A DNA stretch of 64,000 nucleotides, taken from the NCBI RefSeq assembly GCF_023544865.1, contig NZ_JAMJFX010000010.1, positions 56,984-120,983 of the forward strand. The letters run 5' to 3'. A program made the position numbers and the translations under genes. Source of the DNA: Phaeovulum molybdatiresistens (lineage in GTDB: Bacteria > Pseudomonadota > Alphaproteobacteria > Rhodobacterales > Rhodobacteraceae). The first letter of the stretch is position 1. Each line of letters starts with the position of its first letter. A model generated the notes under the pieces. That model was not told where the DNA came from. It saw only the letters and a list, made by a program, of their open reading frames with translations, and did not search any database. Shown here in pieces: positions 1-8,862 of this stretch.

Positions 1-2
1 AC

Positions 3-803
3 CGCGCCCGCGCCGCCACGCTGGAAATGGCGGCGATCCTGCTGCGCATGGCGCGCGCGCGCCCCGATGCGATCCGCATCTGCACCACCGCCGACGAGAT
101 TGTGACGGCCCGCGCGCAAGGCGCCATCGCCGCAGTGATGCATATCGAGGGCTGCGAGGGGATCGGCCCGGATCTGGAGGAACTGCACCTGTATCACGCG
201 GCGGGTCTACGCAGCCTTGGTCCGGTCTGGTCACGCGACAACATTTTTGGCCACGGCGTGCCGTTCCGCTTTCCGGCAAGCCCCGACACCGGCCCCGGGC
301 TGACCCAAGCGGGGCAGCGTCTGGTGCGCGAATGCGATGCGCTGGGCATTCTGGTGGACCTGAGCCACCTGAACGAGGCGGGGTTCTGGGATGTTGCACG
401 GATCTCGCAAAAACCCTTGGTGGTGACGCATTCCGCCGCCCATGCGCTGACGCCGGCCACCCGCAACCTGACGGATCGGCAACTGGACGCGATCGCCGAA
501 CGCGATGGCATCGTGGGGCTGAACTTTGGGGTGCAGTTTCTGCGCGCCGATGGCATCAAGAACCCCGATACCGGGCCCGAGGATCTGATCCGCCATCTGG
601 ATTACCTGCTGGCGCGCCTGGGCGAGCGGCGCGTGGCGCTGGGATCGGATTTCGACGGGGCGATGATGCCGGGGTTCATGGGCTCGGCCGCGGGTTTGCC
701 GAAGCTGGTCGAGGCGATGCGCGCAAGGGGATATGGCGAGGATCTGATCCGGCGGATCTGCTGGGACAACTGGATCGACCTGCTGCGTCGCGTGATAGGC
801 TAG
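3..803 (+). CDS. Membrane dipeptidase (peptidase family M19), 5' end outside window
   Basis: Zinc-dependent dipeptidase of the renal dipeptidase/M19 family, which hydrolyses dipeptides. The reading frame is open from the window edge, so the N-terminus, which carries the first HxD metal ligands in this family, is missing. Visible family blocks are HIEGCEGIG, GLRSLGPVWSRDNIFGHG, LGILVDLSHLNEAGFWDV, VVTHSAAHAL, RNLTDRQLDAI and LGSDFDGA, in the order expected for the TIM-barrel metallohydrolase. The C-terminal GYGEDLIRRICWDNWIDLLRRV matches the usual M19 ending. A strong hairpin repeat follows the stop codon. Its cellular substrate cannot be told from the sequence. Confidence 0.9.
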   Translation, partial: RARAATLEMAAILLRMARARPDAIRICTTADEIVTARAQGAIAAVMHIEGCEGIGPDLEELHLYHAAGLRSLGPVWSRDNIFGHGVPFRFPASPDTGPGLTQAGQRLVRECDALGILVDLSHLNEAGFWDVARISQKPLVVTHSAAHALTPATRNLTDRQLDAIAERDGIVGLNFGVQFLRADGIKNPDTGPEDLIRHLDYLLARLGERRVALGSDFDGAMMPGFMGSAAGLPKLVEAMRARGYGEDLIRRICWDNWIDLLRRVIG

Positions 804-809
804 GCGGAA

Positions 810-865
810 GCGGGGGGCTGTCTGCCCCCCGCACCCCCCGAGGATATTTGGCCAAAGCCGAAGGG
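810..865 (+). repeat. Hairpin-plus-tail repeat, copy 1 (probable terminator of the dipeptidase gene)
   Basis: A 9-bp GC stem (810-818 with 824-832, loop TGTCT) is followed by ACCCCCCGAGGATATTT, three variable bases, then CAAAGCCGAAGGG. It begins six bases after the dipeptidase stop. The same layout, with a different stem sequence but nearly the same tail, occurs at 50291-50344 on the other strand just after mtaB. The hairpin could end transcription, although the tail is not a plain T run. Confidence 0.7.
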
Positions 866-866
866 A

Positions 867-3800
867 TCAGTAGTCGCGTTCGAAGAACAGGCCGATCCCG
901 CTATCGCCATCCGAGCCGAGGCTGCCGCGCGCCGTCAGGTTGGGGGTGACATCAAGGTTCAGGTTGATCTGCGACTTGCCCGCGCTGTCGATCACGACAT
1001 CGCTGTAAAGGTTCTCGGACAGGTATTTCCCGGCGCGCAGCTGGGTTTCCCCTTCCTCGCTGGTGCCGATGTCCAGATCGTCCAGCCCGAATCCCTGGCG
1101 CAGGCGGCCCACGATGCCCTCGCCGCCCTTGCCCGCAAGGCTTGCGACGGCCGAGGCAAGCTGGGCCGCCTGCAACGGCGACAGCTGGGTGAGGCCCCGG
1201 TTGAACAAGAGCCGCGCCAGCACCTCCTCTTCGGGCAGTTCGGGCGTCGAGGTGAAGCGTAGCGCCGGGCTGCTGGCCTCGCCCTCGATGGTGACGGTTG
1301 TGGTAAAGTCGTCCTGTTGGGTGGTGGCGGCAAATCGGATCCAGGGGATCAGCGCGCCCTGAACGGCGACCTGACCTTCGTCCAGGGTGAAGCGTTGGCC
1401 AAGGATGTCCAGACGACCGCGGATCAGGCTGAATTCCCCGATCGGGATGATGTCGGCGGTGCTGCCGCCAAGGCGCAACGCGCCGCCCAGTTCGGCATCA
1501 AGGCCGCGGCCGCGCACGAAAATCTGCCGGGGTGCCGTGATGGTGACATCCAGCGGGTAGGCGGGGCCCGCGCGGCGACCGCTTTCATCCGGCCGGTCCA
1601 GCAGCCCGGCGCGGGCGCGGGTTTCGCGCACGGTCGCGGGTTCGCCGATATGGGTGATGTCGGGGATGGCGGCGACCCCGCCCAGACCGGTCGAGGGGAT
1701 GCGCAGTTCCGTTTCCGCAATGTCCAGCGCGCCCGCAATCCGGGCGCCACCTGCAAGCGGGCCGGTGACCGACAGGCTGCCAGAGACCCGCGTATCATAA
1801 AGGTCAGGGTCGCGCAGGCGCAGCCGGTCCAGCGTGACCGCCAGATCGCCGTTGAACGGGGCCGTCAGGGCAACCGGCCCCCGCAGGCCAAGCGCTCCGC
1901 CCGAAGACAGCCGCCCGCCGCCGTCGATCTGGGCCTGCCCCCCCGAAAGCGTCGCCACCAGATCGACATCGTCCAGCGTCAGCCCCAATGTCGGCGCCAC
2001 CAGACGCGCGCCCGATGCGACGACGCGCCCCGACAGCGCCTGCAGCCCCAGCGCCCCGACAAGGCGCAGGTCAAACCCCAGCGGTCCCTGAACCGAACGT
2101 GGGGCGATGAAGGCATTGGCAAGCGCGGTTTCGGCCGCGCCCTCAATCGCAAGATCAAGCTGGCTGAAATCCTGGGCGATGTTGCCCGTGATCGTGGCGC
2201 GGCTTGCGCCGGGGCCACTGCCGGCCAGATCCAGCGCATAGGCGGTGGCTTGTTCGGTGACCGTGCCCGACAGGGTCAGAGGGCCGGGAAATCCGGGCGC
2301 GATCAGCGCGGTATTGGCAAGGCGGGCATCCAGATTGATCCGCCGCGTCTCTTGGTCGATCACACCATCGGCGGTGGCGCTGAGTTGCGGGTTTTCAAGC
2401 TGCAGCCGTTCCAGCCGGATGCGGCCATCGCGGTCCAGCGCCAGCAGCGACAGGCGTGTTTCGCCGGCCAGAACCCGGTCAATCTCGGGCTGGCCGATCC
2501 CAAGCCCGCGCCCGGTGCCATCCAGCGTCACGCGGCGGGTGCCCTCGGCCTCGGCAAAGGTGGCCTCGGCGCGCAGGGCCCCGCGCAGGCCGGGCCGCAG
2601 GATCGACAGATCGGTCATTTCCGCGCTGGCGGTCAGGTCGCTGGCGCCGGTGCGGATCACCCCCTGGGCGGTGCCGGCAAGCGCGCGGGCGCTCACCTCG
2701 GCCCGGCGCAGGGTGATGCCGGTTTCGTCGCGCCGTGCCGACAGCGTCACGGTGGACCGCCCCGCCAGAAGGCGGTCAACTTCGGGCTGGTTCAGGCGCA
2801 GATCGGTGCCGGCCACGGCCAGTTCGGCATCGAACGCGCCGTTCAGAACGGTATAGCTGCCTTCAACCCGGCCCTCGATCCGGCCGCCCAGGTCACGCCC
2901 TGCCAGACCCGACAGATTGCCAAGCGCGCTGTGGCGCAGATCAACCCCGCCGGAAACCGTGACGCCGGTATCAAGGCCATCCAACCGCAGCGCGCCGTTC
3001 ATGGCATAGCCACGACCGGTGGCGCGCAGCCGGGGCAGGCGCAGCGGTTCGCCCTGTTGCCAGGAAAACACCGTGCGCCCGGACAGGAAGGGGCCAACCG
3101 CCTGATCCAGGGCCGGATCGGTCATGCGAAGCCCGCTTGCCGCGAAATCAACCGTGCCGCCGAACAGGGCCCTTCCCGCGCGCTGGGCAATCCGCCCCGA
3201 GCCGGTCAGCCGCAGGCCGCGGATGTCCATCGCCTGCTGGCGCAGCCCGGCGATGCGCCCGTCCAGCGACCAGCCATCGCCCTGCGCCCGGTCATAGCCG
3301 ATCTGCAGGTTGGCGCCGCGCAGCCAGGTCTGTTCGCCAGCCAAAGGCAGCAGGACATCCTGCCCCGTGCCAAGACCGATCCGCACCCGCAGCGCCGCGC
3401 GTTCGGGCATGCCGTCGGGCCGCAGTTCGACCGCCCCTTCCAGATCAAGCGCCTGGCTGTCGATGGACAGCACCGGCAGGCTCAGGCTGCCCGAAGGGCG
3501 GCGCGCACCCTCGGCCCGCAAGGTGACCTGATCGCCGAAAAAGCCACGGTATTCGGGTGGCAGCAGCGGGGAGATGTCGCCACCCAGATCGGCGCGGAAC
3601 CGCCGTTCAGGTGCTGCGCCTGTGGTGGCAAGGGTGCTTAGCGTCACCGCCCCCGTAAGCCGCGGCGCGCCATCCGTCGCAAGCCGGATATCGGCGGTGA
3701 AATCGTCGATCGGCGCGGAACCGGCAATGGCCAGGCTGATCGCGGGCGTGCCGGGCAGCCCGATCAGATTGGCGGCGATGCCATCGCGCGCTTCGTCGAC

Positions 3801-4433
3801 CAACAGGTCCAGCGCCAGCTGGCGGGTGGCATTCGCGTAGGACCCGGTCAGCGACAGGCGGCCTTCGCGCCCGTCGATCCGGTTGATCGACAGGTCTGCC
3901 GATCCTTCCCCGCCTTCAAGGCGCATCGACCCCGTCAGCGACACCTCGGCGGCGGCGCCGAACAGCGCCTGGCCCAGCACCACGCGCCCGGCCTCGATCT
4001 TGCCGATTTTCACCGAAACGGGCAGGTCCGGAAGGGCAAAGGGCTTGACCTCGGGCGACGGGGTGTCGCCCCCGGCAGATTGCGGCGCGCGGGGCAGTTC
4101 GATCACCGCGGCGGAAAGCTCATCAATCTCGACCCGCCCTGACAGCAATGCCGAACGGGTCCAGCTGATCGCCCCATCGCGGATGGTCAGCCAGACGCCC
4201 TCGTCATCGGCGATGGTCATCTGATCAAAGGTTGCGCGTGACGACAGGGCACCCGCGAACCCGTCGATGCGGATGGTGCGGCCCGCGCCGGACAGGTTGT
4301 CCTCTAGCAGGGCGGTCAGATAGCTGCGGTCGCGCGCGGTCTGTTCGGCGGGCACGGGCGCAGGGGCGCTGTCCTGCGCCGCCACCGTCGCGGGCAGCAC
4401 AAGCAGCAGAAGGGAAAGCACAAAACCGCGCAT
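867..4433 (-). CDS. tamB: Translocation and assembly module protein TamB
   Basis: Inner-membrane-anchored periplasmic protein that works with the outer-membrane protein TamA in outer-membrane assembly and lipid transport. It is 1188 aa, a usual TamB length, with an N-terminal hydrophobic signal/anchor (MRGFVLSLLLLVLPATVAAQ). A long repetitive beta-rich body follows, and the C-terminal DUF490 domain contains the LDILGQRFTLDEGQV and QDDFTTTVTIEGEASSP blocks and ends in GLFFERDY. The ATG shares one base with the tamA stop codon (TGATG), so the two genes are probably translationally coupled. The C-terminal gene end abuts the hairpin repeat of the convergent dipeptidase gene. Confidence 0.9.
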   Translation of the reverse strand: MRGFVLSLLLLVLPATVAAQDSAPAPVPAEQTARDRSYLTALLEDNLSGAGRTIRIDGFAGALSSRATFDQMTIADDEGVWLTIRDGAISWTRSALLSGRVEIDELSAAVIELPRAPQSAGGDTPSPEVKPFALPDLPVSVKIGKIEAGRVVLGQALFGAAAEVSLTGSMRLEGGEGSADLSINRIDGREGRLSLTGSYANATRQLALDLLVDEARDGIAANLIGLPGTPAISLAIAGSAPIDDFTADIRLATDGAPRLTGAVTLSTLATTGAAPERRFRADLGGDISPLLPPEYRGFFGDQVTLRAEGARRPSGSLSLPVLSIDSQALDLEGAVELRPDGMPERAALRVRIGLGTGQDVLLPLAGEQTWLRGANLQIGYDRAQGDGWSLDGRIAGLRQQAMDIRGLRLTGSGRIAQRAGRALFGGTVDFAASGLRMTDPALDQAVGPFLSGRTVFSWQQGEPLRLPRLRATGRGYAMNGALRLDGLDTGVTVSGGVDLRHSALGNLSGLAGRDLGGRIEGRVEGSYTVLNGAFDAELAVAGTDLRLNQPEVDRLLAGRSTVTLSARRDETGITLRRAEVSARALAGTAQGVIRTGASDLTASAEMTDLSILRPGLRGALRAEATFAEAEGTRRVTLDGTGRGLGIGQPEIDRVLAGETRLSLLALDRDGRIRLERLQLENPQLSATADGVIDQETRRINLDARLANTALIAPGFPGPLTLSGTVTEQATAYALDLAGSGPGASRATITGNIAQDFSQLDLAIEGAAETALANAFIAPRSVQGPLGFDLRLVGALGLQALSGRVVASGARLVAPTLGLTLDDVDLVATLSGGQAQIDGGGRLSSGGALGLRGPVALTAPFNGDLAVTLDRLRLRDPDLYDTRVSGSLSVTGPLAGGARIAGALDIAETELRIPSTGLGGVAAIPDITHIGEPATVRETRARAGLLDRPDESGRRAGPAYPLDVTITAPRQIFVRGRGLDAELGGALRLGGSTADIIPIGEFSLIRGRLDILGQRFTLDEGQVAVQGALIPWIRFAATTQQDDFTTTVTIEGEASSPALRFTSTPELPEEEVLARLLFNRGLTQLSPLQAAQLASAVASLAGKGGEGIVGRLRQGFGLDDLDIGTSEEGETQLRAGKYLSENLYSDVVIDSAGKSQINLNLDVTPNLTARGSLGSDGDSGIGLFFERDY

Positions 4434-6238
4434 CAGAAGGCCTGCCCGATCCCGAGGTAGATCTGCACCCCGTCCTCTGTCCCGCCCGAAACCGGCGCCG
4501 CCACATCCAGCCGGATCGGCCCGATCCCGGTGTTGTAGCGCAGCCCCAGACCCGCGCCCGCATGCCAGTCGCCCGCGTCATCAAAGAAATCGACCGCGCC
4601 GACATAGCCCGCATCATAAAAGGCAACCACGCCAATCTTCCGCGTCACGTCCGCGCGCAATTCGCCCGACAGGGCCAGGAATTTCGTGCCCCCCGTGCGC
4701 TGATCGCCACCGCGCAGCACATTCACCCCCAGCGATTCATAGGGTTGGCCGCGCACCGTGCCGCCGCCGCCGGAATAGAACAGATAGTCGCGCGGCGTTT
4801 CCAGCAGGGTCGATCCATAGACCGCGCCAATCTGGGCGCGCCCGGCAATCACAAAGCGGTCCTCGACGCCGAACCCGCGATAGCCGCGCAGATCCGCCTT
4901 GATCTGGGCGCCGGATCCGGTGGTGCCCAGGCCCAGAAAGGGCGTCAGGTCGGCGGCGGCATAATAGCCGCGCGTGGCATCCAGCGCGTTGTCGCGGTTG
5001 TCGAAGGTCAGGTTCAGCGGCAAGGCAAGCTGTTCAAAGGTGCGCCGGCTGCCGTTTTCGCGCACCTTGGCAATGCTGTACCGCAGCCCTGCCGATCCGG
5101 TCAGCCGGTCGTTGAACATATGGTCAAAGCCCAGACCAAAGCTGAATTCATCCGACAGGTAATCATCTGTTTCAACCCTGGCCAGTTTCGTCTCGATATA
5201 GCCCGATGTGTCGGGCGACAGCGTCGCGGGCCGGTCGATGCGCAGGCCCAGGGTGTAATCCTCGCCGCCGGTGGTGCCGCCGATGCCGGCCACTTCGCCC
5301 TCGATCCGGAAGCGTTCCCCACCGCCCAGCAGGTTGCGGTGCAGCCAGTAGCCTGACACCGTCAGACCGTCGAGCGTGGACAATTCGCCACCAAAGCCGA
5401 TGCGCCGGGGCTTTTGTTCCACCACGGCCAGATCCGCATCCAGCACCGCACCGGGGGAAAGCGTCTCGGCCTCGGTCAGGGTGACCGAGCTGAAGATGCC
5501 GGTGCGGCGCAGGCGGGCACGGACCTGATCCAGTTTTGCGGGGTCAAAGACCTCGCCGGTGGGAAAGCCCGCGATCTTGGCCAGACGGCGGGGATCAAGC
5601 CGGTCATATCCGCTGGTGCGCAAGGTGCCAAAGCGGACGCGGGGGCCGGGGTCCAGCGCGATCGCGGCATCCAGCGTCCGGGCGCGATGGTCGGCTGTGA
5701 TGGTCTGGCCCGCGACGCCTGCCTTGGCATGGCCCTGCCTGCGCCAGCCATCAACGCCGGCGGTCGCGGCGGCGACGATCTGGCCGGATCGGGCCGGTTT
5801 GCCGGGGCCAAAGCCCTCGGGCAGGTCGGTTCCGGGGGCAACCGGCGCAATCGCGGCACGGGCAAAATCGAAACGCGGGCCGGGGGTGATGATGACATCC
5901 ACCGCGCGCATGGACGTTGGCGCATCCAGCGGGGGGATCGCCGCGGCCTCGCGCCCGTCGATGCGGATTGAGATCACGCCGGAATAATAGCCCTCGGCAT
6001 AAAGCGCGCCCAGGATGCGGCCGTAATCGGCGCGGGCGGCCGCGAACAGGCCCTGGGGGTCGGTGACCTCGGCGGTGGCGGCTTCGCGCGTCAGGGATGC
6101 GGCCGCCAGGATATCATGCAGCTCCGCATCCGCGCCGGGGGTGTCAAAGGCAAACCGGTCAAGCGCCTGCGCGGGCGCCATGCCCGCCGCAAGCAACGCC
6201 AGTGCCGCAAGCAGTGCCCGGCCCCCTGACATATGCAT
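4433..6238 (-). CDS. tamA: Outer membrane assembly protein TamA (BamA/TamA family)
   Basis: Omp85-superfamily barrel protein that pairs with TamB. The chosen start (MHMSGGRALLAAL) lies five bases or so after a G-rich Shine-Dalgarno stretch and gives a clean signal peptide ending near AQA-LD; the frame extends further upstream but without a signal sequence. POTRA-like repeats occupy about the first third (for example VRARLRRTGIFSSVTLTEAE), then the surface-antigen barrel with GGEDYTLGLRIDRP, GYYAAADLTPFLG and GGGGTVRGQPYESLG. It ends in IYLGIGQAF, a C-terminal aromatic residue as expected for a BAM substrate. It is directly upstream of tamB with a one-base overlap. Confidence 0.9.
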   Translation of the reverse strand: MHMSGGRALLAALALLAAGMAPAQALDRFAFDTPGADAELHDILAAASLTREAATAEVTDPQGLFAAARADYGRILGALYAEGYYSGVISIRIDGREAAAIPPLDAPTSMRAVDVIITPGPRFDFARAAIAPVAPGTDLPEGFGPGKPARSGQIVAAATAGVDGWRRQGHAKAGVAGQTITADHRARTLDAAIALDPGPRVRFGTLRTSGYDRLDPRRLAKIAGFPTGEVFDPAKLDQVRARLRRTGIFSSVTLTEAETLSPGAVLDADLAVVEQKPRRIGFGGELSTLDGLTVSGYWLHRNLLGGGERFRIEGEVAGIGGTTGGEDYTLGLRIDRPATLSPDTSGYIETKLARVETDDYLSDEFSFGLGFDHMFNDRLTGSAGLRYSIAKVRENGSRRTFEQLALPLNLTFDNRDNALDATRGYYAAADLTPFLGLGTTGSGAQIKADLRGYRGFGVEDRFVIAGRAQIGAVYGSTLLETPRDYLFYSGGGGTVRGQPYESLGVNVLRGGDQRTGGTKFLALSGELRADVTRKIGVVAFYDAGYVGAVDFFDDAGDWHAGAGLGLRYNTGIGPIRLDVAAPVSGGTEDGVQIYLGIGQAF

Positions 6239-6373
6239 GCTGCCCCCCGCTGCTGAGCTACCCTTTTCCCGACATAACCAAAATTGCAGCAAATGCCCCG
6301 GATGGCCAGAGCCGCCTGCGCTTTCGCATGGGTTAGGGCAAATTCCCCGGCATGCCCCGCGCGGCGCAAGGGC

Positions 6374-6904
6374 CTAGCGCAGCAGGTGGCGGGAAAAGAT
6401 GCGGTCCATCGGGCCGGACATATAGATCGCCAGCCATTTCGAGAATCGTTCGGGGTGGCGTTGCACCTCTGCGGCCAGATCGTGCAAGTCGATCCAGCGC
6501 ACCTCGGATACTTCGGCGGGGTCGGGCGTGACGGTCATGCCGGGGCGGGCATAGGCGATGTAGATATCGACGACCTCATGTTCGATCATGCCATTGCCCA
6601 CATCGGCGCGATATTCCAGCCGGTCGGCATGGGCAGGAAAGAGGCCGGTGATTCCAAGCTCTTCGCGCAGGCGGCGCAGGGCGCAGTGTTCGGGCGGTTC
6701 ATCCCAATGGGGATGTGTGCAGCAGCTGTTCGCCCAAAGCCCGGCCGAATGATACTTGCCCGCGGCGCGGCGCTGAATCAGCACGCGGTCACCATCCAGC
6801 ACAAAGACCGAAACGGCCTTGTGCCGCAGCCCCTTGCGGTGAACGTCCAGCTTGTCGGCCGGGGTCAGGGTTTCGCCCACCCAGGCGGGAATCATCTCGG
6901 TCAT
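6374..6904 (-). CDS. idi: Isopentenyl-diphosphate delta-isomerase, type I
   Basis: Interconverts isopentenyl and dimethylallyl diphosphate in isoprenoid synthesis (quinones, undecaprenyl phosphate, carotenoids if present). The 176-aa protein is a NUDIX-fold type I enzyme. It has the NSCCTHP active-site motif at residues 59-65, with Cys62 as the probable catalytic cysteine, and a LRREELGITG-like NUDIX helix near residues 77-86 (LRRLREELGITG). Neither bch nor crt genes are in this window, so a link to photosynthetic pigment synthesis cannot be judged. An in-frame ATG three codons further in is an alternative start. Confidence 0.93.
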   Translation of the reverse strand: MTEMIPAWVGETLTPADKLDVHRKGLRHKAVSVFVLDGDRVLIQRRAAGKYHSAGLWANSCCTHPHWDEPPEHCALRRLREELGITGLFPAHADRLEYRADVGNGMIEHEVVDIYIAYARPGMTVTPDPAEVSEVRWIDLHDLAAEVQRHPERFSKWLAIYMSGPMDRIFSRHLLR

Positions 6905-6921
6905 GGTATCGCCAAATTGAT

Positions 6922-6950
6922 GCGCCGCCGGATCATCGGTCCGGCGGCGC
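6922..6950 (-). terminator. Hairpin downstream of secB
   Basis: A perfect 11-bp inverted repeat (6922-6932 with 6940-6950, 7-base loop) lies between secB and idi, both on the minus strand. On that strand it is followed by ATCAATTT, a weak T tract, so it may be a leaky or attenuating terminator between the two genes. Confidence 0.6.
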
Positions 6951-6997
6951 GGTGTGTCACGTGGTCAGCTTGCCCCAGAGGCAGCGTGTCGCGCCCC

Positions 6998-7513
6998 TCA
7001 GGACAGCTGGGCGCCGGCGGTGGCTTGCTGCGCCTCGGCCCGGCGGGCCAGTTCGGCGCGATACAGCGCAAGGAAGTCGACCGTATCCAGGTTGAACGGT
7101 GGGAAGCCGCCATCCCGCGTCACATCCGACACGATGCGGCGCACGAAGGGGAACAGAAGGCGCGGGCATTCGATCAGCAGGAAGGGGTGCATCTGTTCTT
7201 CGGGCACGCCTTCGATGTGGAAGATCCCGCCGTAATCCAGCTCGAGCAGGTAAAGCGGGCTGTTGTTGGCCTTGTTGGTCGAGGTCACCTTGAACTTGGT
7301 GATCACCTCATACTGGTGTTCCACCTGGCGCTTGCGCGCATCCAGGCTGACCTGAACCTGCATTTCGGGCTGCACATCGGCCGATTGCAGGCCCTTTTGC
7401 GCCACGACATTTTCAAAGGACATGTCGCGCACGAACTGGGCCAGAACGCTCATCTTGACCTGGGGCGCGGTCTGCGGCTGCGCCGGGGCGGCGCCGTTGG
7501 TTTCTTCTGACAT
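6998..7513 (-). CDS. secB: Protein-export chaperone SecB
   Basis: Cytosolic chaperone that keeps Sec substrates unfolded and delivers them to SecA. The start at MSEETNGAAPAQPQ is favoured by GGAGAA seven or so bases upstream; the frame runs 13 codons further but without support. The product is 171 aa, a usual length. SecB blocks include SVLAQFVRDMSFENV, QVSLDARKRQVEHQYEVITKF, LLELDYGGIFHIEGVPEEQMHPFLLIECPRLLFPFVRR and DGGFPPFNLDTVDFLALY. It is transcribed divergently from nothing; fxsA lies upstream on the same strand. Confidence 0.95.
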   Translation of the reverse strand: MSEETNGAAPAQPQTAPQVKMSVLAQFVRDMSFENVVAQKGLQSADVQPEMQVQVSLDARKRQVEHQYEVITKFKVTSTNKANNSPLYLLELDYGGIFHIEGVPEEQMHPFLLIECPRLLFPFVRRIVSDVTRDGGFPPFNLDTVDFLALYRAELARRAEAQQATAGAQLS

Positions 7514-7567
7514 AAGGTTCTCCACTGTTCCGTTTGGGCAAGGGTGTAGCACCCCGGCCCCGGCGTC

Positions 7568-8086
7568 TCAATGCCCCGATCCGCCGCGTGTCCAGCCCGA
7601 GGGGCCGCGCCCCTGCATGGGGCGTGCGGGCGCGTCGGGATCAAGTTCCTGAAAATCGGCATCGATCACATCGGGGGAATGTGCGGGGCGATGGGGGTCG
7701 TGCCGGGCCGTGCCGGCCCCGCCCATCTGAAAGCTGGCCACCGTGACGCGGCTTGCCAGATAGCGCATCACCGCCAGACGCACCCGCGGGATCAGCAGCG
7801 CGATGCCCACGGTGTCGGTAAAAAAACCCGGCGTCAGCAACATGGCGCCCGCGAACAGGATCATCGCGCCATGCGCCAGGGGCGCGGTGGGATCGCCCAG
7901 TTCCGCCATCGCGCGGCGCAGATCGGCCAGGGCCTGCGCGCCTTGGCTGCGCACCAGCGTTGTGCCGACAATCGCGGTCAGCACCACAAGCCCCAGCGTC
8001 GGCCAAAGCCCGATCAGACCCCCGACCTGAATGAACAGCGCGATCTCGATCAGCGGAACTGCGAGAAAGGCCAGAAAAATCCACAT
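7568..8086 (-). CDS. fxsA: FxsA family membrane protein
   Basis: Small cytoplasmic membrane protein of the FxsA family (172 aa); in E. coli FxsA affects exclusion of phage T7 by the F plasmid, and its normal role is not known. It has N-terminal hydrophobic segments (FLAFLAVPLIEIALFIQVGGLIGLWPTLGLVVLTAIVGTTLV), the QGAQALADLRRAMAEL block, and a third segment at MILFAGAMLLTPGFFTDTVGIALLIP. The last 50 residues are polar and variable. It is upstream of secB on the same strand and divergent from the Tim44-like gene. Confidence 0.88.
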   Translation of the reverse strand: MWIFLAFLAVPLIEIALFIQVGGLIGLWPTLGLVVLTAIVGTTLVRSQGAQALADLRRAMAELGDPTAPLAHGAMILFAGAMLLTPGFFTDTVGIALLIPRVRLAVMRYLASRVTVASFQMGGAGTARHDPHRPAHSPDVIDADFQELDPDAPARPMQGRGPSGWTRGGSGH

Positions 8087-8195
8087 CCTGCGCTTCCTTT
8101 GACTGTTTGGGGCGCTGGTGGACTTGATCGCGCCCCTGCCCTACATAAGTGTGGATGCGTCAATTACAAACGCCCCGCTTGCCCGAGGACCGCCG

Positions 8196-8858
8196 ATGGA
8201 GAATGCCGTGATTCAGCTGATCGTTCTTGCAGGGATCGCGATTTTCCTGATCATTAAGCTGAAAAGCGTGCTGGGCACGCGCGAAGGCTTTGAAAAGCCG
8301 CTGCAGCCGGCCGAACGCCCTGAACCCGGCGTCGCCCGCCGCGGCTTTGAGGTGATCGATGGCGGCGTCGATCACGACATTGTCGATCACGTCCCCGATA
8401 ACAGCGATGCGGCCCGTGCGCTGGCCGCGATGAAACGGGTTGAGCCTGCTTTTGGGGTGGGTGAATTCCTGCAAGGTGCCCGCGGCGCCTATGAGATGAT
8501 CCTGATGGCTTTTGAAAAAGGCGATCTGGAACGCGTGCGCCCTTTCCTTGCCCCCGAGGTGTTCGATGCCTTTGACGGTGTGGTCAAGGCGCGCGAGGAA
8601 CGCGGGCTGACGGTGCAGGCGGAATTCCTGGGCCTGCGCGAACTGACCATCGCGGGGGCAGAGTTCGACCCCACCAGCCGCGAGGCGGAGGTGACGGTGC
8701 GGTTTGGCGGCGAGCTGATTTCGTCGGCCCGTGACGCGGCAGGCAATATTGTCGAGGGTGACCCCAAGGCGCCGCGCAAGCAGCGCGATGTCTGGACCTT
8801 CGCGCGCAAGATGGGCAGCGCCGATCCGAACTGGCAGCTTGTCGCCACGGGCGGCTAA
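8196..8858 (+). CDS. Tim44/TimA-domain putative adaptor protein
   Basis: A 220-aa protein with one N-terminal membrane segment (VIQLIVLAGIAIFLIIKL, residues about 5-22), a short polar linker, and a Tim44-like domain (roughly residues 85-218, from ALAAMKRVEPAFGVGEFLQGARGAYEMILMAFEKGDLERVRPFL). The mitochondrial Tim44 C-terminal domain tethers import components to the membrane; the bacterial relatives have no settled role. The start at 8196 has a GAGG Shine-Dalgarno and puts the membrane segment at the very N-terminus. Position beside fxsA and secB fits an export or envelope role, which is inference. Confidence 0.82.
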   Translation: MENAVIQLIVLAGIAIFLIIKLKSVLGTREGFEKPLQPAERPEPGVARRGFEVIDGGVDHDIVDHVPDNSDAARALAAMKRVEPAFGVGEFLQGARGAYEMILMAFEKGDLERVRPFLAPEVFDAFDGVVKAREERGLTVQAEFLGLRELTIAGAEFDPTSREAEVTVRFGGELISSARDAAGNIVEGDPKAPRKQRDVWTFARKMGSADPNWQLVATGG

Positions 8859-8862
8859 TCCG

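Noticed and set aside
1317..3641. Long open frame on the plus strand opposite tamB (774 codons)
   Set aside because: Its translation is Arg/Ala/Gly/Pro/Gln-rich with no family features, and it lies wholly opposite the well supported tamB. It is a GC-rich antisense shadow.
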